Source: Hyphomicrobium sp.
Lineage (GTDB): Bacteria > Pseudomonadota > Alphaproteobacteria > Rhizobiales > Hyphomicrobiaceae
Assembly (NCBI GenBank): GCA_025927515.1
Contig: JAICLG010000035.1
Location: 1 to 15,378 of the forward strand
Direction of reading: 5' to 3'
DNA length: 15,378 bases
The translations under genes and the position numbers were made by a program. The stretch's first letter is position 1; the number at the start of each line of letters is the position of its first letter. The notes below the pieces were generated by a model. That model had not been told where the DNA came from, did no database searches, and saw only the letters and a list, made by a program, of their open reading frames with translations. Of the stretch, positions 7,356-12,731 are shown one piece after another.

Positions 7356-7562
7356 TTAGAGCGGACGAAGATTTACGGCAGCGATCTTGCCGTTACGTCC
7401 ACGCTCGGTTTCGAAGTAGATTTTCTGGCCTTCGCGAAGCGACTGAAGGCCGGCGCGCTCTACCGCAGAAATGTGCACGAAAACGTCGTTGCCACCTTCT
7501 TCCGGTTGAATAAAGCCGTAGCCCTTCTGACCATTAAACCACTTCACAGTCCCATTCGACAT
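7356..7562 (-). CDS. cspA: Cold-shock domain protein
   Basis: This is a single cold-shock domain protein of 68 residues, an OB-fold that binds single-stranded RNA and DNA and melts RNA structure. RNP1 is KGYGFI (13-18) and RNP2 is VFVHI (27-31), preceded by MSNGTVKWFN. The length is standard. The ATG at 7562 has an excellent Shine-Dalgarno GGAGGC 5 bases upstream. An in-frame ATG at 7616 would add 18 unrelated residues and is rejected. A structured leader precedes it and a strong terminator follows, with infA beyond. Which csp paralogue this is, and whether it is cold-induced, cannot be told from sequence alone. Confidence 0.95.
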   Translation of the reverse strand: MSNGTVKWFNGQKGYGFIQPEEGGNDVFVHISAVERAGLQSLREGQKIYFETERGRNGKIAAVNLRPL

Positions 7563-7567
7563 TAATT

Positions 7568-7610
7568 GCCTCCAAAGCAAACATGCGTCCTCCGGCGGAA
7601 TGACGGAGGC
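7568..7610 (-). promoter_or_regulatory. csp leader with two competing pairings at the RBS
   Basis: On the minus strand the leader holds GCCTCCG (7604-7610), then CGGAGG (7589-7594), then the Shine-Dalgarno GGAGGC (7568-7573). GCCTCCG can pair with CGGAGG as a local 6-bp hairpin with a 9-base loop, leaving the Shine-Dalgarno free. Alternatively GCCTCC pairs perfectly over 6 bases with the Shine-Dalgarno and hides it. The two states exclude each other, as in an RNA switch or thermosensor. The pairings are direct observation; the switching is inference. Confidence 0.45.
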
Positions 7611-7688
7611 CATCAAATCGCGCGATGGAGACGTCTTAGGGCAGGCGGTAGCGCTGTCGAAGAGTAAGCCAAGGCGTGTTCGATGGCG

Positions 7689-7719
7689 ACTATATGCCTT
7701 GCTCCAGCGAGAAAGGCAA
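7689..7719 (-). promoter_or_regulatory. Weak candidate csp promoter
   Basis: On the minus strand TATAGT (7689-7694) is a 5 of 6 match to a -10 element. TTGCCT (7714-7719) lies 19 bases further upstream, longer than ideal. Transcription from here would give a leader of about 120 bases, in line with long leaders of cold-shock genes. No other gene lies in the gap 7563-7858. Confidence 0.3.
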
Positions 7720-7825
7720 GATCGCCGCAGGGTTTCCAGACCCCCTTCGAAGGTGCCAATGGCCTTGAAATTCCGGCCGTTTCGAGGCGTTCAGATTGGA
7801 GCGTTCGGACGGACCCGTGAGGTAC

Positions 7826-7846
7826 GGCGAGCGCACAGCGCTCGCC
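7826..7846 (-). terminator. G+C-rich hairpin after the M15 peptidase gene
   Basis: A perfect 9-bp inverted repeat (7826-7834 with 7838-7846) with a 3-base loop lies 12 bases past the stop of the M15 gene. No T-run follows on the minus strand, so it is at best a non-canonical terminator or a 3' stabilising structure. Confidence 0.4.
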
Positions 7847-7858
7847 CCCCAGATGGCC

Positions 7859-8269
7859 TCAGGTTCGTCCGCTTGGACGGTTCAGAGCGACGAAATGCGG
7901 ACCGATATCGACGTGGATATGATCCATATCGCTGTATGTCATGACTCCCCCGTTGCGATGGTGGGCAATGAGCCAGCGCACGGCCTCGGCCTTGCGTCCG
8001 GGAACGCGGAAGTCAATCGCCTGCCCAGAGGCATGGCGGGACGGGTAGTTCGTGCCGGCTATTTTGGCGCCGGCACGACAGGTCGAGACGATCTCGACGT
8101 GGTTGAAGTGCGCCCGGATGCGGTTGAGAAGCGCGCGGGCCTCCCACGTCAGACACGTAATCGAAGAATCGCGATTGCGTATGGAGTGGTGCTGACCTCT
8201 TGCATCGGCGGTGCCCGGCAGGAGAGCTGCAAGTACAACTAAGAGCACAACAATAGATCCCTTACTCAT
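7859..8269 (-). CDS. Secreted M15-type zinc peptidase (murein)
   Basis: This probably cleaves peptide cross-links or terminal D-Ala in peptidoglycan, as M15 and YcbK-like (DUF882) enzymes do. The 136-residue precursor starts with a signal peptide (1-23, ending TADA), so it acts in the periplasm. The zinc site is complete: H79 and D86 in SRHASGQAIDF and H119 in DHIHVDIG, with D116 as probable catalytic acid. C39 and C64 may form a disulfide. I chose the ATG at 8269 because AGGA lies 7 bases upstream and the signal peptide begins there. The longer in-frame start at 8398 has neither. The gene stands alone, with csp 296 bases downstream on the same strand. Confidence 0.85.
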   Translation of the reverse strand: MSKGSIVVLLVVLAALLPGTADARGQHHSIRNRDSSITCLTWEARALLNRIRAHFNHVEIVSTCRAGAKIAGTNYPSRHASGQAIDFRVPGRKAEAVRWLIAHHRNGGVMTYSDMDHIHVDIGPHFVALNRPSGRT

Positions 8270-8670
8270 GGGAAGTCCTCGTGTTTGGTTTGTTGAAAGC
8301 CCCAGACGACACCCCGACCGCACCCGTAGGGAGCGGGTATCCGCGAGCCGCATTCGCCGCGTGATGAGCGTCCTTGGAGAATGAAGGGGAAGCCGCAAGC
8401 GCCAGCTACCCTGGTGCCGCGCCGGATCTCAGCGAGTCAGATTGGCCCCGTCATATGGCGACGTCGGAGGACCGTTGTGCGGCGCACGCTGAAAACGCGA
8501 TAGGAAAGGCCAGAATATGGCGGAGCGCGCCAGCAGAAGCATAAGCGTTGCCCGAGACAAACAGGTGGAGCGCTCAGAGAGCCAAATCGCGCAACGGTCG
8601 TGGAATATTTGCCTGCGGCGGAGTAGCAGTTTCACTGGCTATGGGGACAAGCCGAAGAAGGGAAACGGAT
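8270..8670. other. Divergent intergenic region, no gene seen
   Basis: This 401-base gap separates the M15 gene and the four-helix membrane protein gene and must hold both promoters, but I find no convincing -35/-10 pair. A minor inverted repeat ACCCG/CGGGT lies near 8322-8338. Reading frames that cross it in either direction have no ribosome binding site, no domain and no plausible composition. Confidence 0.45.
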
Positions 8671-9126
8671 ATGAATGCTTTGAAGAGCATCGTGGTGGGA
8701 TTCATTGCGGGCGTCATAGCGGCCGTGACGGCTCACGAATTCATAAGCTGGCTGTTTGTGCATTATTGGACGGGTTGGAATGCTGCACCGTGGAGCATGG
8801 AGCCCGTGCAAAGTCTGATCGTGCCAAATTTCGTTCTACCTTGGATTGCTGGCAACGCACTCACGGGTGGTCTGTGGGGAGCGTTGTTCGGTTTGATTTT
8901 GGGATGGAAGCCGCAAGGCATGATGACCATCCGGGGCGCTATCCTCGGTTTGTTCGGGCCGGGGCTGATCAGCGCCTTTACCGTCATGCCTTATCTTGCG
9001 CACCAGCCATCGCCGCTACTCGAAGGCAACACGAGCGTAATCGTGCCCATTCTTTGCATCTCGGCGGGCTTCGGGGCCGTCGCGGCTTGGCTCTACGGAC
9101 TGTTCAGTTTTGGACGCCTGCCCTGA
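8671..9126 (+). CDS. Four-helix inner-membrane protein of unknown function
   Basis: I do not recognise this 151-residue protein. It has four hydrophobic segments at about 5-33, 50-77, 84-108 and 121-147. The second and third are Gly-rich (GGLWGALFGLILG, ILGLFGPGLI), a pattern suited to tight helix packing. It has no long soluble domain and no obvious metal or nucleotide motif. A His-Glu pair follows the first helix start (AHEF, 21-24). The ATG at 8671 follows AAGGG about 8-12 bases upstream. A longer frame from 8548 adds a basic, non-membrane stretch and is rejected. A hairpin follows the stop. Likely a small conserved alphaproteobacterial membrane protein. Confidence 0.75.
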   Translation: MNALKSIVVGFIAGVIAAVTAHEFISWLFVHYWTGWNAAPWSMEPVQSLIVPNFVLPWIAGNALTGGLWGALFGLILGWKPQGMMTIRGAILGLFGPGLISAFTVMPYLAHQPSPLLEGNTSVIVPILCISAGFGAVAAWLYGLFSFGRLP

Positions 9127-9133
9127 ATCTGAC

Positions 9134-9153
9134 GACGATCGGTCGCGATCGTC
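9134..9153 (+). terminator. Hairpin after the four-helix membrane gene
   Basis: A perfect 8-bp inverted repeat, GACGATCG (9134-9141) and CGATCGTC (9146-9153), with a 4-base loop, starts 7 bases past the stop. Only TTC follows, so it lacks a real U-tract. Confidence 0.4.
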
Positions 9154-9256
9154 TTCAAGGCCGGGCGCTGGCGACGGCGCTCGGCCATGCCTATTTGCGT
9201 AGAGCGACTTTTACTTAAATCGGCCGCCCGAAATGGCGGCCCAGGATTTTCGCAAG

Positions 9257-9526
9257 ATGCGTCTACGTCCGTTCGCGATGTTTGTGGTTTCCGCCGCTCT
9301 GGTATCGGGGCTCGGGATTTCGGCTGCGTCTGCGCACAAACTCAGCCCACATAGAGCGAAGCGCTTGCACGTTCCGCGCGTGGAACGCGATTGCACGCCG
9401 ATCAACGGTTTCTATGGTTATTACGGAAATCCCTGGTGCGACACGGGTTCTTACCGGCCGCCCGATATCGAATTTCGCGAGCGGCAGCGATTTTTGCGTC
9501 GTCAGGCTGGGCGCGTAAGGCGATGA
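9257..9526 (+). CDS. Small secreted protein of unknown function
   Basis: This 89-residue protein starts with a signal peptide (basic MRLR, hydrophobic stretch, cleavage after AASA), so the mature form of about 63 residues is periplasmic or secreted. The mature part is basic and ends in an Arg-rich tail. Two cysteines flank an aromatic stretch (CTPINGFYGYYGNPWC) and may form a disulfide. I chose the ATG at 9257, which has AGGA 10 bases upstream and gives a normal signal peptide. An ATG at 9233 would add 8 residues without a ribosome binding site and cannot be excluded. It lies 133 bases upstream of another small secreted gene on the same strand. No known domain is recognised. Confidence 0.65.
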   Translation: MRLRPFAMFVVSAALVSGLGISAASAHKLSPHRAKRLHVPRVERDCTPINGFYGYYGNPWCDTGSYRPPDIEFRERQRFLRRQAGRVRR

Positions 9527-9659
9527 AATAACAAAATGTTCTCGCCGTCTTGGTTCTGCTGCTGCAATGATTACTCATACGGTTGGCGGCGAAGGCGAAC
9601 GGGATGCCGCCGCTCCGCGTTATCGAAGCGCAACGACGATATCGAGTGAGGTCCCCAAC

Positions 9660-9932
9660 ATGACACGCATCAAATTCGCGGCTGTAGTTCTTGCGGCGAC
9701 GTCTTTCGCCGCTGGCATTGCCCTCGCGGACGGCCGCCCTCCGACGGCGGAAGAGACATCCGCCATCAGCGCCGCTCTCACCAAGGAAGGCTTTACCAAA
9801 TGGCGAAAAATTGAATTCGATGACGGAAAGTGGGAGGTCGACGATGCGATTGGCGCGGATGGCAAGCAATACGACGTTGACCTGAGTGCCAAGGACCTTT
9901 CCATCATCAAGAAAGAGATCGATCACGACTGA
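9660..9932 (+). CDS. Secreted PepSY-like domain protein
   Basis: This 90-residue precursor has a signal peptide (1-23, ending GIALA), followed by one compact domain. The pattern is a helix (AEETSAISAALTKEGF) followed by strands (KIEFDDGKWEVDDAIG, KQYDVDLSA) and a final acidic helix. This is the PepSY/DUF2874-type layout, found in periplasmic proteins that bind or inhibit partners. The function here is unknown. The ATG at 9660 has GAGG 8 bases upstream; the longer in-frame start at 9567 would bury the signal peptide. A strong bidirectional terminator follows, so the gene ends its transcription unit. Confidence 0.8.
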   Translation: MTRIKFAAVVLAATSFAAGIALADGRPPTAEETSAISAALTKEGFTKWRKIEFDDGKWEVDDAIGADGKQYDVDLSAKDLSIIKKEIDHD

Positions 9933-9953
9933 TCGAAATCCCAAGCTTCAGAC

Positions 9954-9987
9954 AAAAGCGGCGACCATACGGATCGCCGCTTTTTTA
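9954..9987. terminator. Bidirectional intrinsic terminator (PepSY gene / lepA)
   Basis: A 7-bp G+C-rich stem (9958-9964 with 9974-9980), extended by A-T pairs, closes a 9-base loop. Six T's follow on the plus strand and four on the minus strand. It serves the PepSY-like gene from the left and lepA from the right. Confidence 0.92.
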
Positions 9988-10000
9988 TATCCGTACGCGG

Positions 10001-11803
10001 TCAGTTATCGTCCATTTTGAGGGCGTTGATGAAGGCCTCCTGCGGAATTTCGACCTTGCCGAATTCGCGCATCTTCTTCTTGCCGGCCTTTTGCTTGTCG
10101 AGCAGCTTCCGCTTTCGCGTGATGTCGCCGCCGTAACACTTGGCGAGGACGTCTTTGCGAAGCGCCCTGATCGTCTCGCGCGCGATGACTTTGGCGCCGA
10201 TCGCTGCCTGGATCGGAATCTGGAACAGGTGCGGAGGAATGAGTTCCTTGAGCTTTTCGCACATCGAGCGCCCGCGGCTTTCGGCGCGCGAACGATGCAC
10301 GATGATCGATAGCGCGTCGACGGGCTCGCTGTTGACGAGGATCGTCAGCTTGACGAGGTCGCCTTCTTCATAATCCTTGATGTGATAATCGAACGAGGCG
10401 TAGCCGCGCGAGACGCTTTTCAGCCGGTCATAGAAGTCAAACACCACTTCGTTGAGCGGCAGTTCGTAGATCACCATGGCGCGCGAACCGGCGTAGGTGA
10501 GCTGTTTTTGGCGCCCGCGCCGGTCCTGGCAGAGCTTGAGGACAGCACCGAGGTAATCGTCGGGCACGAGGATCGTCGCTTCGATCCAAGGTTCTTCGAT
10601 GTGATCGATCTTGACGACGTCCGGCATGTCGGCTGGATTGTGCATCTCGATCATCGCGCCGTCATTCATATGCAAATGGTAGATGACGCTGGGCGCGGTC
10701 GTGATGAGGTCGAGGTTGAATTCGCGTTCGAGCCGCTCGGTGATGATCTCCAGGTGCAAGAGCCCGAGGAAGCCGCAACGGAAGCCGAACCCGAGGGCTG
10801 CGGAGCTTTCTGTTTCGAATGAGAAGCTTGCGTCGTTGAGGCGAAGCTTGCCCATCGCTTCCCGCAAGTCCTCGAACTCCGCGGCATCGACCGGGAAGAG
10901 CCCGCAGAAGACGACGGGCTGCGCGGGCTTGAAGCCGGGCAGCGCTTCGACGGTTGGATTCTTTTCGTCGGTGATGGTGTCGCCGACACGCGTGTCAGCG
11001 ACTTCCTTGATCGCGGCGGTGAAGAAGCCGACCTCGCCAGGCCCGAGCTTCTCAAGCATTTCCTGCTTGGGCCGGAATATTCCGACGCGTTCGATCTGAT
11101 AGCTGGCGCCCGTCGACATCAGCTTGACGCGCTGGCCCTTCTTCAGATTACCGTCGATGACGCGAACGAGGACGATGACGCCAAGATACGCGTCGTACCA
11201 GCTGTCGATGAGCATGGCTTTCAGCGGCTTCGCGCCGTCGCCCTTCGGAGGCGGCAAGCGTTCGACGATGGCTTCGAGGACGGCTTCAACATTGAGCCCG
11301 GTTTTCGCCGAAACGCCGATGGCGTTCGACGCATCGATGCCGATCACGTCCTCGATCTGCTGCTTGACGCGATCAACGTCAGCCGCGGGCAGGTCGACCT
11401 TGTTCAGCACCGGGAGAATTTCGAGCTCGTTGTCGAGCGCCTGATAGACGTTGGCGAGCGTCTGCGCCTCGACGCCCTGGCTCGCGTCGACGACAAGGAT
11501 CGCGCCTTCGCAGGCCGCGAGCGATCGCGATACCTCGTAGGCGAAATCGACGTGGCCGGGCGTGTCCATCAGGTTGAGCTGATAGAGGTTGCCATCCTTG
11601 GCGCGGTAGTCGAGGCGGACGGTCTGCGCCTTGATCGTAATGCCGCGCTCGCGCTCGATTTCCATCGAGTCGAGGATTTGAGCTTTCATCTCCCGGTTCG
11701 ATACGTTGCCACAGAGCTGAATCAGCCTGTCCGACAACGTCGATTTTCCGTGATCGATGTGAGCGATTATTGAAAAGTTTCGTATACGGGAAATATCGGT
11801 CAT
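10001..11803 (-). CDS. lepA: Elongation factor 4 (back-translocating GTPase LepA)
   Basis: LepA/EF4 is a ribosome-bound GTPase that acts under ionic or cold stress and in 30S biogenesis. The 600-residue length is standard. GTPase motifs are intact: G1 AHIDHGKS (14-21), G2 RGIT (T56), G3 DTPGH (80-84), G4 NKVD (134-137) and G5 SAK (165-167). The characteristic C-terminal domain is present, with AKCYGGDITRKRKLL and KMREFGKVEIPQEAF, which distinguishes it from EF-G. No Shine-Dalgarno precedes the ATG, and a -10-like element lies 9 bases upstream. It is divergent from the phasin-like gene and shares a terminator with the PepSY-like gene. Confidence 0.97.
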   Translation of the reverse strand: MTDISRIRNFSIIAHIDHGKSTLSDRLIQLCGNVSNREMKAQILDSMEIERERGITIKAQTVRLDYRAKDGNLYQLNLMDTPGHVDFAYEVSRSLAACEGAILVVDASQGVEAQTLANVYQALDNELEILPVLNKVDLPAADVDRVKQQIEDVIGIDASNAIGVSAKTGLNVEAVLEAIVERLPPPKGDGAKPLKAMLIDSWYDAYLGVIVLVRVIDGNLKKGQRVKLMSTGASYQIERVGIFRPKQEMLEKLGPGEVGFFTAAIKEVADTRVGDTITDEKNPTVEALPGFKPAQPVVFCGLFPVDAAEFEDLREAMGKLRLNDASFSFETESSAALGFGFRCGFLGLLHLEIITERLEREFNLDLITTAPSVIYHLHMNDGAMIEMHNPADMPDVVKIDHIEEPWIEATILVPDDYLGAVLKLCQDRRGRQKQLTYAGSRAMVIYELPLNEVVFDFYDRLKSVSRGYASFDYHIKDYEEGDLVKLTILVNSEPVDALSIIVHRSRAESRGRSMCEKLKELIPPHLFQIPIQAAIGAKVIARETIRALRKDVLAKCYGGDITRKRKLLDKQKAGKKKMREFGKVEIPQEAFINALKMDDN

Positions 11804-11812
11804 GGGCGGGGC

Positions 11813-11841
11813 TCATAGCACCCGGAACCTGGAGGCAAAAG
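11813..11841 (-). promoter_or_regulatory. Candidate lepA promoter close to the ATG
   Basis: On the minus strand CTATGA (11813-11818) lies 9 bases before the lepA ATG, and CTTTTG (11836-11841) lies 17 bases upstream of it. The -35 match is weak. As at polA, the predicted start falls near the start codon and no Shine-Dalgarno is present, suggesting a leaderless message. Confidence 0.35.
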
Positions 11842-11847
11842 GGCCGT

Positions 11848-11865
11848 TAAGCTCATGAGAGCTTA
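11848..11865. promoter_or_regulatory. Perfect dyad in the lepA/phasin divergent region
   Basis: TAAGCTC (11848-11854) and GAGCTTA (11859-11865) form a perfect 7-bp inverted repeat with a 4-base centre. It lies just upstream of the lepA -35-like element and about 115 bases before the phasin ATG. It could be an operator for either gene. I do not recognise the regulator. Confidence 0.35.
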
Positions 11866-11939
11866 TGATCGGCGGCTGCATCGCCGCATGGGCGCCGAAG
11901 ATTGCTGGTCACTTCGGTACTGGTATGCGAAAAACCTCT

Positions 11940-11959
11940 GGACATCCACGAAGATGTCC
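11940..11959 (+). promoter_or_regulatory. Hairpin in the phasin-like gene leader
   Basis: GGACATC (11940-11946) and GATGTCC (11953-11959) form a perfect 7-bp stem with a 6-base loop. It ends 9 bases before the GGAG ribosome binding site. It may be an mRNA stabiliser, which suits an abundant granule protein, or an operator. Confidence 0.4.
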
Positions 11960-11979
11960 GAGACCCCCGGAGAGACGAT

Positions 11980-12537
11980 ATGGCGAATTCCCCATTCGAG
12001 GCTAATCCCGCGTTTACGAAGCTCGGCGAAGACGCGCGCAAGTCTGTGGTGCAAGCCTTCGACGCGATGTCGAAGTGGCGTTCCGAACTCGCCAATATAA
12101 CCGAGAAGAACAGTAACGCTGTTTTCGACAAGATGTCGGAAGCGGCGGAGGCGCTGGGCTGGCCGACGGATTTCGTCGAACTCAGCCGCAAGCAGATGCA
12201 GAATGCTTCCAAGCTTCAGCTTCAGGCCGTCGATCAGGTCATGGAAGTCTGGGAGAAACAGGTGAAATCGATCGGAACGCCTGGGCAATTTTCGAATTTT
12301 CCGGGCTTTTCCGGTTTTGGCGGTGCTCCTGGCAGGCCCGGAGGCTTTACCACCGCGATGTTCCCCGGCATGCCCGATTTCGGAGCGAACGCAGCGAACC
12401 CCATTCAATTTTGGATGCAGGCTGCGGAGATGTGGCAGAAGGGCTGGCAGCAGGCGATGTCGACGTGGATCGACGCGCAGCAGAATGCCATGGGCAAGAC
12501 GGGCGGTTCGTCCAGCAATAGAGGTAACTCGCGCTAA
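11980..12537 (+). CDS. Phasin-like PHA granule-associated protein
   Basis: Phasins coat PHA granules and control their number and size. This 185-residue protein has no signal peptide. The N-terminal half is amphipathic helix with phasin-like composition (FTKLGEDARKSVVQAFDAMS; later DQVMEVWEKQVKS). A Gly/Phe/Pro-rich linker (about 108-140) follows. Then comes an aromatic helix, NPIQFWMQAAEMWQKGWQQ, like membrane- or granule-surface-binding segments. The last residues are Gly/Ser-rich. The ATG at 11980 has GGAG 7 bases upstream; a start at 11902 is rejected. A strong terminator follows, so it is monocistronic. The call rests on composition and on phaZ nearby, not on a firm motif. It might instead be an unrelated alphaproteobacterial helical protein. 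Confidence 0.55.
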   Translation: MANSPFEANPAFTKLGEDARKSVVQAFDAMSKWRSELANITEKNSNAVFDKMSEAAEALGWPTDFVELSRKQMQNASKLQLQAVDQVMEVWEKQVKSIGTPGQFSNFPGFSGFGGAPGRPGGFTTAMFPGMPDFGANAANPIQFWMQAAEMWQKGWQQAMSTWIDAQQNAMGKTGGSSSNRGNSR

Positions 12538-12567
12538 AGAACGCGCACGCCTCTGGGACAGGTTTTA

Positions 12568-12604
12568 AAGGCGCCGCCTTTCGAGTGCGGCGCCTTTTAT
12601 TTTC
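12568..12604 (+). terminator. Intrinsic terminator after the phasin-like gene
   Basis: A 10-bp stem (12568-12577 with 12587-12596) with a 9-base loop is followed by a T-rich tail (TTTTATTTT). It starts 31 bases past the stop codon and insulates the following iron-regulated promoter. Confidence 0.93.
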
Positions 12605-12662
12605 CGCCTACTGACAGAGCGATACCGCGTCGTTGCCACGCCCGGGCTTTGTCTCTTGAGGC

Positions 12663-12691
12663 TTGCGCGCCCGTAGTTCATTTATTAGAAT
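12663..12691 (+). promoter_or_regulatory. mbfA sigma-70 promoter
   Basis: TTGCGC (12663-12668) and TAGAAT (12686-12691) are spaced by exactly 17 bases, matching 3 and 5 of 6 positions. The predicted start is near 12698, giving a leader of about 34 bases. The -10 element lies within the Irr box. Confidence 0.65.
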
Positions 12692-12700
12692 TATTCTAAT
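12684..12700. promoter_or_regulatory. Irr box (iron control element) upstream of mbfA
   Basis: ATTAGAA-TTA-TTCTAAT is a perfect 7-bp inverted repeat matching the iron control element bound by Irr (TTAGAA-N3-TTCTAA core). It covers the -10 element and the transcription start. Irr accumulates under low iron or haem and represses mbfA in Bradyrhizobium and Agrobacterium, so repression in low iron is predicted here. Confidence 0.85.
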
Positions 12701-12731
12701 GTATGAAAAGCGGCTTTGCCGGACAGGATAG

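Noticed and set aside
7563..7616. 18-residue N-terminal extension of Csp from an upstream in-frame ATG
   Set aside because: The extension does not resemble any cold-shock protein and overlaps the leader hairpin; the ATG at 7562 has a near-perfect Shine-Dalgarno.
7600..7944. 114-residue plus-strand frame between csp and the M15 gene
   Set aside because: It runs through the csp leader and promoter region and into the antisense of the M15 gene, with no ribosome binding site or domain.
8517..9218. 233-residue plus-strand frame overlapping the membrane protein gene
   Set aside because: Different frame from the hydrophobic four-helix product, no ribosome binding site, Arg- and His-rich shadow composition.
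11871..11890. TGCATC-GCCGCA as a PhaR site upstream of the phasin-like gene
   Set aside because: The half-sites are separated by 6 bases instead of 3-4, so it does not fit the PhaR pattern.
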